Part shown: positions 7,683 through 16,239 of the stretch, piece by piece
Numbering within the stretch: the stretch's first letter is position 1
Layout: the number at the start of each line of letters is the position of its first letter
Origin: Biformimicrobium ophioploci
GTDB lineage: Bacteria; Pseudomonadota; Gammaproteobacteria; Pseudomonadales; Cellvibrionaceae
Length of the DNA: 64,000 nt
Reading direction: 5' to 3'
Assembly (NCBI RefSeq): GCF_030270605.1
Contig: NZ_BSYJ01000005.1
Location: forward strand, 1 to 64,000
Notes under the pieces: generated by a model
The model's input: the letters and a program-made list of their open reading frames with translations, nothing else
Told to the model about the DNA's origin: nothing
The model's database searches: none
Made by a program: the position numbers and the translations under genes

Positions 7683-9675
7683 TGACGATTGCAAAGTTGC
7701 CATCCGGTTTGTCGAGCAGGCCCAGGAATTCCACCAGCCGCAGTATTCTGCCTTCCACGCTGGCCTCATCAGAGGTCAGTGCTTCTCCCAGCCCCACTGA
7801 TCCCGTCAGTATCCGAATGAAGAAGTCGTGCGATACGCGCAGCGTTGCGTCTGCGGGTGCAGATTCGCTGGTAACGCGGTGGTGTAGTACCCCGTTGGCA
7901 ACCTCGATCAGGTAGCGTTCTTTGCGATCAGCAATTACCAGCTTGATCGTCAGGTGCCTGTCCGCGGCTTTGGGCCCGTTCAGCCGGGTTGCGAGGCTGT
8001 CGAGAAAGCGCGGCACCGGTGTCTGCCGCAGAAGTTCGGTGGCACCTTGCAGTGGTGACACCGCCGCCATGACCCCGTGCCGCAACTCCTGTGCGGCGCT
8101 CAGGTACGTGTCCCGCCATGGACCGGACTCGGCCTGGAAGCCGAGTTGTTCGTAAACCCCGGCCAGCAGATCGCGGGCCTGTTCATGGTCGGGCTGGTCG
8201 AACACCACATGGTTGAGGATTTCTGCAGCCCATCGATATTCGCCTGCTTCAAAGGCCTCGGATGCGCGCTGGATCACTGTCTCCGCACCACCCATCAATG
8301 CCACATAGCGGGATGCAGATTCCGCAGGGGGCAGGGGGTTGAGGTTGGCGGGGTTGCCGTCGTACCAGCCAAAGTAGTGCTGGTAAACCGCTTTTACATT
8401 GTGGCTGACGGTGCCGTAATACCCGCGATTGGCGAAACGGCTTTGCAGTGCATCGGGCAGGCGGATCTGCTCGGCAATTTCTGCTGCGGTCGCACCCTGG
8501 TTGGCAAGCCGCAGGGTCTGGTCGTGGATGTATTTGTAGGTGTCCCGTTGCCCGGCCAGAAAAGATTGAATGGCCGCATTGTCCCATACCGGCCAGTGAT
8601 GGCTTGCAAAGAGTACTTCGGCCTCGCCGGCGTGTTGCTTCATCCTGTCGATATGGCGGCTCCAGGCCAGTGCGTCCCTGACCTTGGCGCCGCGCAGGGT
8701 GTACACATTGTGCAGGTTGCGGGAAACCACTTCTGCACCACAGAAAGCTTTGTGTTGTGGCAGGTAAAAGACCAGCTCCGCCGGGGCCTCCGAACCCGAG
8801 ACATCGAAAAACTCAAACTGGACGCCGTCGATCCGCGTCTGCAGCCCCTCGCGCGGCACTGTTTCCGTAGGTTGCTTCAGGCCGAACTGCCCGAGCGCGG
8901 GTTCCTTGCCGAGCCCGGTGTCTATATGCCCGGTTGGGGAGCGCTCGAGGTGGCGTCCGTACATGTAGCTCGCGCGACGTCCCATGGCGATACCGGCAAG
9001 GATATTTTCGCTGGTGGCCTCTGCCATGAATCCCTGTGGGGCGATTACCCGGAGACTGTTGTCATCGAGCGACATTCCGCTCGTCACGCCGAGCGTCCCG
9101 CCGAAGTGGTCGATATGGCTGTGGGTATAGATCAGCGCGGTTACGGGTTTGCGAGGCAGGTGCTTGAAGGCGAAATCCAGCGCGGCGCGGGCGGTTTCTG
9201 TTGAGGTGAGGGGGTCGACAACGATCCAGCCTGTCTCGCCCTGGATCAGGGTCATATTGGCGAGGTCGAACCCACGAAGCTGGTAAATTCCCGGCGCGAC
9301 CTCAAACAGGCCGTGAATATTGTTCAGTGCGGCCTGCCGCCACAGGCTGGGATTGACGGTATCCGGTGACTCGCCCCGGATAAAGCGGTAGTCGTCCTGG
9401 CTCCAGATACGCCTTCCGTCAGAGCTCTCCACAATCAGGGAGGGCGGGGTGGCGATCAGCCCCCGGCGGGCCTGTTCAAAGTCTCTTTGGTCCTCGAGTG
9501 CCAGCTGCTGCGTCAATGAGTGGTTGCGTTGCAGGGTGTGCTGGCTGGCAGCGGAAAAATAATCCGTCTGCGGTGGTTCCTGCCTGGGGGTGCAGGCTGA
9601 GATAAGCAAGATGAGCGGTAGGGCAAGCAATCGTAGATTGTTCGCGAGGGTCGGGCTGCGCTTGGATGGCACCAT
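7675..9675 (-). CDS. Alkyl sulfatase (SdsA/BDS1-like) lipoprotein
   Basis: This 666-residue exported enzyme likely hydrolyses primary alkyl sulfates such as SDS, releasing alcohol and sulfate. The metallo-beta-lactamase domain shows THSHIDHFGG (about residues 184-193), the two-zinc site, and EVLFASHHWPVWDN further on. The C-terminal half contains an alpha-helical dimerisation domain and an SCP2-like domain ending near GNFAIVTP, as in Pseudomonas SdsA1. The N-terminus has a basic start, a hydrophobic stretch and LLISAC, so lipidation at about Cys28 is expected. A longer frame begins at 9738, but the ATG at 9675 puts the signal peptide at the correct place. No sulfatase regulator lies beside it. 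Confidence 0.85.
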   Translation of the reverse strand: MVPSKRSPTLANNLRLLALPLILLISACTPRQEPPQTDYFSAASQHTLQRNHSLTQQLALEDQRDFEQARRGLIATPPSLIVESSDGRRIWSQDDYRFIRGESPDTVNPSLWRQAALNNIHGLFEVAPGIYQLRGFDLANMTLIQGETGWIVVDPLTSTETARAALDFAFKHLPRKPVTALIYTHSHIDHFGGTLGVTSGMSLDDNSLRVIAPQGFMAEATSENILAGIAMGRRASYMYGRHLERSPTGHIDTGLGKEPALGQFGLKQPTETVPREGLQTRIDGVQFEFFDVSGSEAPAELVFYLPQHKAFCGAEVVSRNLHNVYTLRGAKVRDALAWSRHIDRMKQHAGEAEVLFASHHWPVWDNAAIQSFLAGQRDTYKYIHDQTLRLANQGATAAEIAEQIRLPDALQSRFANRGYYGTVSHNVKAVYQHYFGWYDGNPANLNPLPPAESASRYVALMGGAETVIQRASEAFEAGEYRWAAEILNHVVFDQPDHEQARDLLAGVYEQLGFQAESGPWRDTYLSAAQELRHGVMAAVSPLQGATELLRQTPVPRFLDSLATRLNGPKAADRHLTIKLVIADRKERYLIEVANGVLHHRVTSESAPADATLRVSHDFFIRILTGSVGLGEALTSDEASVEGRILRLVEFLGLLDKPDGNFAIVTP

Positions 9676-10002
9676 CTTCCGTCCTGTCGAGGTTCTTGTC
9701 TGGTTGCTTTGCCGTCGGCTTTGGTGCTGAGAATGCACTGTCGCGCCGGCGGATCTGGTACCGCTTTGCCGTTCAATGTTGCCGGGTTCGGGCGGGGATG
9801 CAAGTATTGCTGGCAGATCGGGACCGGCACGGGTGTGCGGTCTGGGCGGTAATCGGCCGCGATATCAGGAAATTTCCGGCCGGTGATTTCGCATTTGAAA
9901 ATGTATATACGTAAAAAGCCGTTATCTAGCCTGGGCAGCAAAAAAGCCCGCCAAATCCGACCGGAGTTCCGCCGGAAAGTGCTGCGGGGTTATCAGTGGT
10001 GG
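9676..10002. other. Intergenic region before the alkylsulfatase gene
   Basis: This 327-bp gap holds the promoter side of the alkylsulfatase gene and the downstream end of the lrp-type gene, both on the minus strand. The palindrome GTATATAC is at 9903-9910 next to an AT-rich stretch. Around 9944-9985 lie GC-rich segments and an A6 run at 9940-9945, which reads as T6 on the minus strand and may be the end of the lrp transcript, although I could not draw a clean stem. No gene is supported. Confidence 0.35.
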
Positions 10003-10491
10003 TTAGTCCGGTGCGTCGACCTGGTCCAGCGGTAGCTCGGTGCGGTAGCGCACCTGCTTCAGCGAGAAGCTGCTCTTGATGTGGTCGATACCCTGGACTT
10101 CGGTGAGTTTCTTGTCGAGAAAGCGCTGGTAAGACTGCAGGTCAGGAACGACCACGCGTAACAGGTAGTCGAAATCCCCCGTCATCAGGTAGCACTCCAT
10201 CACTTCTGGCCACTGCTCGATGGTCTCCTCGAACCGGGTAATTTCTTTCTTTACCTGGTGGTTCAGGGTCACCTGGATGAACACGCTGACCGGCAAACCG
10301 ACTTTCTCGGCCTCGAGCAGCGTAACCGAGCGATTGATAAACCCCTGTTCGTGCAGGTTTTTGACCCGGCGCGAGCAGGGTGAAGGAGACAGGCAAACGC
10401 GCTCCGCCAGCTCGATGTTGGGGATGGTCGCATCTGTCTGCAGGATTTCGAGGATCTTCTTGTCGATGCTGTCGAGTTGGTAGGCGGCCAT
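10003..10491 (-). CDS. Lrp/AsnC-family transcriptional regulator
   Basis: This 162-residue DNA-binding protein has an N-terminal helix-turn-helix: LDSIDKKILEILQTDATIPN, then ELAERVCLSPSPCSRRVKNL, the Lrp recognition region. A C-terminal RAM ligand domain carries VMECYLMTGDFDYLLRV and IDHIKSSFSLKQVRY. The ORF opens at 10548, but AAGGA lies eight bases before the ATG at 10491, which starts at MAAYQLDSIDKK; that start is chosen. It is divergent from the large indolepyruvate oxidoreductase gene across 289 bp. Lrp-type regulators commonly control such a neighbour in response to amino acids, so it likely senses an aromatic or branched amino acid (inference). Confidence 0.9.
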   Translation of the reverse strand: MAAYQLDSIDKKILEILQTDATIPNIELAERVCLSPSPCSRRVKNLHEQGFINRSVTLLEAEKVGLPVSVFIQVTLNHQVKKEITRFEETIEQWPEVMECYLMTGDFDYLLRVVVPDLQSYQRFLDKKLTEVQGIDHIKSSFSLKQVRYRTELPLDQVDAPD

Positions 10492-10690
10492 GTGTCCCAT
10501 CCTTCTGTTGGAAATTTGACCGGTCGGACCTGCTGGTGATTGGTACAAATTTCGTTCGCGCGGTCATTTGCGCTATTTGTTCTCAAAAATATAGCCGACA
10601 GTATACATTCCTGTCACGCAGTACGGTGGATTACACAAAAATTGGTAGGACTAGCTATCGGGCGCGGTGGTAGTTTTAGCGTTTGTTTTT

Positions 10691-10768
10691 CCGGCAACTT
10701 TTTCCGGCAACTTTTTCCGGCAACTTTTTCCGGCTGATTTTTCCAGCTACTGATTCCAGCTAGTTAGA
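10691..10768 (+). repeat. 13-bp tandem repeat upstream of the oxidoreductase gene
   Basis: Three perfect copies of CCGGCAACTTTTT run from 10691 to 10729. They are followed by increasingly diverged 13-bp copies at 10730, 10743 and 10756. The array ends 13 bases before the ATG of the indolepyruvate oxidoreductase gene, so it lies in its promoter or untranslated leader. The divergent gene is an Lrp regulator, for which phased repeated sites would make sense. Copy-number change by slippage is possible. Confidence 0.85.
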
Positions 10769-10780
10769 TGGTGTATTGCG

Positions 10781-13700
10781 ATGGCGATGGTAAGTGTTGA
10801 CCAGGAACTCGGTTTCGATAGCGAATATTCGCTCAAGGCTGCGTTCACGCGTGAAGAAGGCAGGGTATTCCTGACCGGTATAGATGCTTTGGTCAGATTG
10901 CCGCTAATGCAGAAAGCGCTGGACCTTGAAGCCGGGCTAAACACCGCCGGCTTCATTTCCGGTTACCGGGGTTCCCCATTGGGCGGTTTTGACCAGGCCC
11001 TGTGGCGCAACAAAAAAATTCTGGCCGAGCGTGATATTCATTTCGAGCCGGGCATCAACGAGGACATGGGCGCCACCAATATCTGGGGCACGCAGCTACT
11101 GGAGCACTACCGTAATACCGCTAACAAGGACGGGGTCTTCTCCATCTGGTATGGCAAGGGGCACGGCGTGGATCGCTCGGCGGACGTATTCCGTCAGGCC
11201 AACGTGCAGGGCACCGCGCGTAACGGTGGTGTGCTCGCACTGGGGGGTGACGATCACACGGCAGAATCTTCCATGTTTTCCCACAACACGGACGGCATTT
11301 TCGAGTCCGTGCAGATGCCGTTGCTGTTTCCTGCGGATGTAGAGGAATACCTCACCCTTGGTTTGGCCGGCATTGCCATGTCCCGTTTCAGTGGCCTGTG
11401 GGTGGGCTTCAAGGCAATTACCGAGACCGTCGAAAGTGGCGCCTCCATCATTCTGCCCGGCATGCCGCAATTCAGGCTGCCCGCTGACTTCCCGATTCCG
11501 GCGCACGGCCTCAATTACGACCCGCACCTGAACTGGCCTGCCGAGCGCCTCGAGTACGAGCGCCGTATGGTGGAGGAACGCATTCCCGCTGCACAGGCGT
11601 TTGCCCGCGAGAACCGCCTCGATCGCATCATTGTGGATGCGCCGCAAAAGCGCTTCGGTATCGTCACCGTCGGCAAGGCCCACGGCGACCTGATCGAAGC
11701 GTTGCGCCTGCTGAATATTTCCGAGGCAGCGCTGGAGCAGCAGGGTATTTCCATATACAAGGTCGCGATGACCTGGCCGCTTGAGCCAAAAGGTATGCTG
11801 GGCTTTGCGGCCGGTATGGAACGCGTTCTCGTGGTCGAGGAAAAGCGACCCATGGTCGAGGACCAGATCAAGACCCTGATGTACCAGCTGGAGTCCGCGC
11901 AGCGCCCGGCGATCGTCGGCAAGAAGGACCTCGATGGTAACTGGCTGCTGCCGGAGATCTGGGGCTTTGGCCCGGACAAGGTTGCCGAGGCGATTGTACG
12001 CTGGCTCGGTGACACCGAATTCGGTAAATCCCTGGTGCCTGCGCTCGAGGCATTGCCGCGCGCGCCGGAAGCCTGCCGCGAAAAGCTGCTGCGTCGCGAG
12101 CCGGTGTTCTGTGCCGGTTGCCCGCACAACAGCTCCACTAAACTGCCGGAAGGCAGCACTGGTAGCGCCGGTATTGGTTGCCACATCATGGCGCTGGGCA
12201 AGGGCCTGCGTACCGATACCTATTCGCACATGGGAGGCGAAGGTGCGCAATGGGTGGGCATGCATCGCTTCACCACCATGAACCATATTTTTCAGAATAT
12301 GGGAGATGGTACCTACAACCACTCCGGCATCCTCGCGATCCGGCAGGCGGTCGCCAGTAAGGTCAATATTACATACAAAGTGCTGCTGAATGATGCGGTG
12401 GCCATGACCGGTGGCCAGCCGGCGGAAGGCGAGGTGACGGCACCGAGCCTGTCGAGGCAGCTGCTCGCGGAAGGCGTCGGGCGCGTGGTGCTGTTAAGCG
12501 AAAATATCGATTACTGGCGCGCCAATCGCAACCTGTTGCCAGCGGACGTCGAGTTAATGGAGCGCGACCAGCTGGATGCCGTGCAGCGTGAGCTGCGTGA
12601 AGTGCCCGGCGTGACGGCAATTATTTTTGAGCAGGTTTGTGCCGCGGAGAAGCGTCGCCGCCGGAAGAAAGGCCTGATGGAGGATCCCCAGGAGCGTCTG
12701 CTGATCAACCAGCGTGTCTGTGAAGGTTGTGGTGATTGCAGCGCGCAGTCCAGCTGTATTGCGGTTGAGCCGGTAGAGACGCCGTTCGGGCGCAAGCGCA
12801 AGGTCAACCAGTCCAGCTGTAACAAGGACATGCGCTGTGCCGACGGTTTTTGCCCGAGCTTTGTCAGCGTCGTCGGCGGTAGCCTGAAGAAGCCGGATAC
12901 CACAACACTGGCCAGGGCTCTGGACGAGGCCATCGCGGGTCTGCCTGGCGCAAGCCAGCCAGAGATCCCTGCGGTACAAGGCACCTGGAATATCCTCGTC
13001 GGCGGTATTGGCGGTAGCGGCGTGCTTACCGTGGCGGCGCTGCTGGGTATGGCGGCACATCTGGAGCAGAAGGGCAGTACTACGCTTTACTTCACCGGGC
13101 TTTCGCAAAAGAACGGCTCCGTGGTGGCACACGTGAAGGTTGGTGCGACGCCAGCTGATATCACCACCGCGCGTATTCGTGATGCATCCACAGACCTGCT
13201 ACTCGCCTGCGACATGGTGACCGGTGCCGCGCAACGGGCCAAGTTCAATGCCGGTAATACACGCGCTGTGGTGAATACCGTGGAAGTGCCAGTGGCCGCC
13301 TTTATCAAGGATCAGGACCTGGCATTCCCGGCGGATGCGACCAAACAATCCCTGCGCGAAGTCTGTGGTGAGGAAAATTATTTTGGCTTTGATGCCAGCC
13401 GCTATGCCGAAGCACTGTTTGGCGATGCAGTGGCGGCGAACCTGATGGTGATGGGTTATGCCGCGCAGAGTGGTTTGATCCCGATTGCCATTTCTGCGCT
13501 GGAGCGAGCCATCGAACTGAATGGCGTTTCAGTGGAAACCAACCTGCGCGCATTCCGTGCCGGTCGACTGTTGAAGGCCAACCCCTCGGCGATTGAGGTG
13601 CTGCTTACGCCGGCACAACCCATCACCCTGCAACCCGCCAGCGAAACCCCGGAGGCGCTGATCAAGCGATTCACGTCGGAGCTGGAGGCTTACCAGAACC

Positions 13701-14305
13701 GCGCCTACGCTGCGCACTTTGAGCGTGCAGTTGGGGCAATCGCGCAGGCAGAAAAACGGGTCTCAGGTTCAATGGGCGCCCTGACCGCCAACGCCGCGCG
13801 CAGCCTTTACAAGGCCATGGCCTACAAGGATGAATATGAAGTAGCGCGCCTGTATTCCGGTGAGGACTTCCAGCGCCAGCTGCAGGAAACCTTCAGCGGT
13901 GACTATAAACTCGAATTCCACATGGCGCCGCCATTGCTGGCGCGTCCTGATGCCGGTGGAAAAATTCGCAAAATGCGAATTGGCGGCTGGTTGGCGAAAC
14001 TCATGCCGGTACTCGCGAAAGGCAAGGTGTTGCGTGGCACGCCGATGGATATATTCGGCTACACCACCGAGCGCCGCGCCGAGCGCGCCTGGGCGCGGGA
14101 AGTGGAAGCAGAGATCCTGCACATCGCGTCCGTGTTGGAGGAAGCCAACCTGGATGAGGCACTGGAAATGCTGGGATTGCCGCTGGATATCCGTGGCTAC
14201 GGACATGTGCGGGATGCGAAAGTTGCGACAGTTATGCCGCGCTGGAGCGAACTGAAAGCGTTTTTCGGTCACAAAGCAGGCGGTGCAAAACTGGCGGTCC
14301 ATTAG
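10781..14305 (+). CDS. Fused indolepyruvate ferredoxin oxidoreductase
   Basis: This 1174-residue cytosolic enzyme oxidatively decarboxylates aryl (or branched) 2-oxo acids to acyl-CoA with reduction of ferredoxin. It is the fused form: a pyrimidine-binding N-terminal half with GYRGSPLGGFD and a thiamine-diphosphate half with CAGCPHNSSTKLPEG and IGCHIMALG. A ferredoxin-like cysteine set, CEGCGDCSAQSSC (C647, C650, C653, C659), is followed by further cysteines. The gamma-type domain (from about residue 725) shows GGIGGSGVLTV. No strong ribosome-binding site precedes the ATG at 10781; ATG 10787 is also possible. With TyrB nearby, transamination followed by this enzyme gives a route for aromatic amino acid breakdown. 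Confidence 0.9.
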   Translation: MAMVSVDQELGFDSEYSLKAAFTREEGRVFLTGIDALVRLPLMQKALDLEAGLNTAGFISGYRGSPLGGFDQALWRNKKILAERDIHFEPGINEDMGATNIWGTQLLEHYRNTANKDGVFSIWYGKGHGVDRSADVFRQANVQGTARNGGVLALGGDDHTAESSMFSHNTDGIFESVQMPLLFPADVEEYLTLGLAGIAMSRFSGLWVGFKAITETVESGASIILPGMPQFRLPADFPIPAHGLNYDPHLNWPAERLEYERRMVEERIPAAQAFARENRLDRIIVDAPQKRFGIVTVGKAHGDLIEALRLLNISEAALEQQGISIYKVAMTWPLEPKGMLGFAAGMERVLVVEEKRPMVEDQIKTLMYQLESAQRPAIVGKKDLDGNWLLPEIWGFGPDKVAEAIVRWLGDTEFGKSLVPALEALPRAPEACREKLLRREPVFCAGCPHNSSTKLPEGSTGSAGIGCHIMALGKGLRTDTYSHMGGEGAQWVGMHRFTTMNHIFQNMGDGTYNHSGILAIRQAVASKVNITYKVLLNDAVAMTGGQPAEGEVTAPSLSRQLLAEGVGRVVLLSENIDYWRANRNLLPADVELMERDQLDAVQRELREVPGVTAIIFEQVCAAEKRRRRKKGLMEDPQERLLINQRVCEGCGDCSAQSSCIAVEPVETPFGRKRKVNQSSCNKDMRCADGFCPSFVSVVGGSLKKPDTTTLARALDEAIAGLPGASQPEIPAVQGTWNILVGGIGGSGVLTVAALLGMAAHLEQKGSTTLYFTGLSQKNGSVVAHVKVGATPADITTARIRDASTDLLLACDMVTGAAQRAKFNAGNTRAVVNTVEVPVAAFIKDQDLAFPADATKQSLREVCGEENYFGFDASRYAEALFGDAVAANLMVMGYAAQSGLIPIAISALERAIELNGVSVETNLRAFRAGRLLKANPSAIEVLLTPAQPITLQPASETPEALIKRFTSELEAYQNRAYAAHFERAVGAIAQAEKRVSGSMGALTANAARSLYKAMAYKDEYEVARLYSGEDFQRQLQETFSGDYKLEFHMAPPLLARPDAGGKIRKMRIGGWLAKLMPVLAKGKVLRGTPMDIFGYTTERRAERAWAREVEAEILHIASVLEEANLDEALEMLGLPLDIRGYGHVRDAKVATVMPRWSELKAFFGHKAGGAKLAVH

Positions 14306-14353
14306 ACCGACGTCTAAACATGTAGAATCCCGCGACAACTTTTTGGGGTTTCT

Positions 14354-14746
14354 ATGAAAGTGCGAATTTGTATTGCAGCTGCAGCGTCGGTGTTAGTGCT
14401 GGCCGGCTGTGCCACTCAACCAGAGCAGGTGCCCGGCGCAGGCAATGTCATGATCGATACCCGTGGCGTGAATATGGCGAGTTACCAGCGCGATCTGGCA
14501 GACTGCCGGATGTACGCCTATAACGCGCGCCGCAGTCAGGGTGGCCGCGCAGCCGGTGGTGCCATTGGTGGTGCGTTGGCAGGTGGCGCCCTCGGTGCCA
14601 TTGTCGGTAACAGCGGTACCGCCAAGCGGGCTGCCGGTGCCGGTGCATTAATCGGCGGTATTTCCGGGGCAGGCAGCGCGGTCCGGGATGAGAATGTGAT
14701 CGTGCGCCGCTGTCTCGCGGGTCGCGGATATCGTGTACTAAATTGA
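14354..14746 (+). CDS. Glycine-zipper lipoprotein
   Basis: This 130-residue protein has a lipoprotein signal (VLVLAGC, Cys about residue 19). A central stretch is rich in Gly and Ala (GGAIGGALAGGALGAIVG) with the GxxxG spacing of glycine-zipper proteins, which insert into or span membranes. Two cysteines (DCRMYAYNARR and RRCLAGRGY) flank the zipper and could form a disulfide. Related small lipoproteins occur widely in proteobacteria without a defined role. It stands alone, 48 bases after the oxidoreductase gene and before a strong hairpin. The inverted repeat TTAGAC-CGAC-GTCTAA lies across the end of the oxidoreductase gene just upstream. Confidence 0.8.
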   Translation: MKVRICIAAAASVLVLAGCATQPEQVPGAGNVMIDTRGVNMASYQRDLADCRMYAYNARRSQGGRAAGGAIGGALAGGALGAIVGNSGTAKRAAGAGALIGGISGAGSAVRDENVIVRRCLAGRGYRVLN

Positions 14747-14814
14747 CGTAAATTGGAACTTACCCGAGGGACGGGTATCTAATTCAGCAGAATCGAGGTC
14801 TCACAGGCCAACCA

Positions 14815-14837
14815 GAAGCCGGGCAATGCCCGGCTTC
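14815..14837. terminator. Bidirectional hairpin between convergent units
   Basis: GAAGCCGGGC (14815-14824) pairs perfectly with GCCCGGCTTC (14828-14837) around an AAT loop. It sits between the glycine-zipper gene and the end of the convergent DUF3570 operon. The plus-strand side continues with CTCTTTCTGGCTTTTT, a broken T tract. It probably ends both transcripts, with moderate strength. Confidence 0.65.
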
Positions 14838-14852
14838 ACTCTTTCTGGCTTT

Positions 14853-16037
14853 TTAGAACCAGAGGGACCAGTAGAGGCGGATCACATTGCTGGCAAATTT
14901 GTAGCTGGGCTCTTCACCCGCGCCAAGGGTGTTGGTCTCGCGTTCATGCACCCGTACATCGCTGAAATTATCGTAATCGAACATCATGTAATCCCAGTAG
15001 AGATTGATGGTGTTGCGATCGGACAGCAGTGACCAGTTGCCGGGCAAGCGATAGGTAACACCTAGGCCTAATGTGGACGTGGTGTAATCACTCAGCTCCT
15101 TGTCCCGGGCGCGGAAGTTGGTGGCTTCAGAGTAATCAAACAGGTCGCTGTAAAAATCCGCCCCGTTTTGCTGATACTGGCGCAACTTGGCCTCGAGTAA
15201 CAGGCTTTCGCGCAGCGGGTGCGTATAGCGCAGCTCGAAATTGCGGGCCGATATTCCCCAGCTGTCTGCGTAGGTGCGCGCTTCGCCCTTCAGTGCAGCG
15301 CGGTAGGGTAGTCGGTAGATGGCGCGCAGTGCGAGTGCATCGCTGTTGCGTGTGGTGGGGTAGAGCTCGGGTTCATAGCTGAAACCCTTCTCAACCGTCG
15401 GATCCAGGTAGCGCACGCTGCGATAGGGATTGTTCAGGAAGCCTTCGTCAGAAACCGTCTCGATACTCAGAGCGGCCATCAGCTTTGGCGTGAGTACCTG
15501 GTTCCAGGTGAGCCCGTAGCGCCGGTGGGTCGCCTCCGCGGCGAAATTCTCATCGCCGTTGCGGCCAACATCGTCGTTACCGAAGCTGACCCGCATGGAC
15601 AGTGTGCTCAGGTCGCCGAAGAAATCCTGGCTGACGGAAAAACTGGTGGTCTCGGCCTGGTAGTCGTCCTCATTGCTGTTGGTGTAGCCGACGCTGAGGC
15701 GGGTTTTATCCACCAGGTAATCCGCCCCGAGGGAGTACTCCTTGCGCTCTTCCGAATAGGCACTTGCGGTGGCTTCCACATCGATGGACGCACCGGAGAT
15801 CATATCCACGTAATAGTTTGCAGACAGTGATACGGTCTCGCCGATATTCTTGCGCACCAGGATAGACGGGCCGTCGATGGTTACACCACCACCGTCATAG
15901 GAATGGTAGAGGCTGTCGACTCGCTCTTCCGGTAATACCGCTGCCTGCGCTGGCAAGCAGAGTACCACCAGCAAACCGGTCAGCAGATTGCGCAAACGCG
16001 CCGGAGTGAGATAGCTGCGCAACTCAGTTACAGCCAC
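14853..16037 (-). CDS. DUF3570 outer-membrane barrel with flavinylation-like motif
   Basis: This 394-residue exported protein has a signal peptide ending about LPAQA-A. It consists of repeated amphipathic strands (for example YSLGADYLVDKTRLSVGYT) and ends YWSLWF with a terminal Phe, which fits an outer-membrane beta-barrel. It matches my knowledge of DUF3570. The segment DMISGASID (about residues 78-86) fits the D-x-x-[ST]-G-A-[ST] motif in which ApbE attaches FMN to the last Ser or Thr; an ApbE gene is in the facing operon. The GTG at 16037 is chosen because GGAGG lies five bases upstream; a TTG at 16022 is the alternative. It overlaps the DUF4266 gene and is last in the operon. Confidence 0.85.
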   Translation of the reverse strand: MAVTELRSYLTPARLRNLLTGLLVVLCLPAQAAVLPEERVDSLYHSYDGGGVTIDGPSILVRKNIGETVSLSANYYVDMISGASIDVEATASAYSEERKEYSLGADYLVDKTRLSVGYTNSNEDDYQAETTSFSVSQDFFGDLSTLSMRVSFGNDDVGRNGDENFAAEATHRRYGLTWNQVLTPKLMAALSIETVSDEGFLNNPYRSVRYLDPTVEKGFSYEPELYPTTRNSDALALRAIYRLPYRAALKGEARTYADSWGISARNFELRYTHPLRESLLLEAKLRQYQQNGADFYSDLFDYSEATNFRARDKELSDYTTSTLGLGVTYRLPGNWSLLSDRNTINLYWDYMMFDYDNFSDVRVHERETNTLGAGEEPSYKFASNVIRLYWSLWF

Positions 16038-16239
16038 AGCCACCTCCGGTACCGCCTTCTGCGCCCCGGGCCGATTCACGCGCTTCGTAAACGTGGTTCA
16101 TATAGCCCGCCGCGACCGGATCCCGGTCAAACTGCATGATCGGGTCGGCCAGGTAGTGGCGCTCGTATGGCGCCACCCAGGGGGTTGTGCTGCAGCCGGC
16201 GAGAACCGGCAACATCAGACTCAGGATGATCTTTTTCAT
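16024..16239 (-). CDS. DUF4266 small lipoprotein with C-terminal Cys-Gly-Cys
   Basis: This 71-residue protein has a lipoprotein signal ending LPVLAGC. The mature part contains APYERHYLADPIM and FDRDPVAAGYMNHVYEARE, and a Gly-rich tail ending GGGCGCN. This layout is DUF4266. The terminal CGC could bind a metal or act as a thiol pair, perhaps with the TlpA-type protein encoded just upstream (inference). The ATG at 16239 overlaps the stop of that gene as ATGA, and its own end overlaps the DUF3570 start, so translation is tightly coupled. The role is unknown; it probably sits on the periplasmic face of the outer membrane next to the DUF3570 barrel. Confidence 0.83.
   Translation of the reverse strand: MKKIILSLMLPVLAGCSTTPWVAPYERHYLADPIMQFDRDPVAAGYMNHVYEARESARGAEGGTGGGCGCN

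Noticed and set aside
8077-9204. 375-codon plus-strand ORF opposite the alkylsulfatase
   Set aside because: It is antisense to a conserved metallo-beta-lactamase-fold enzyme, lacks a start signal and has no known domain.
10691-10768. 13-bp repeats as a CRISPR array
   Set aside because: Units are contiguous with no spacers and there are no cas genes in the window.
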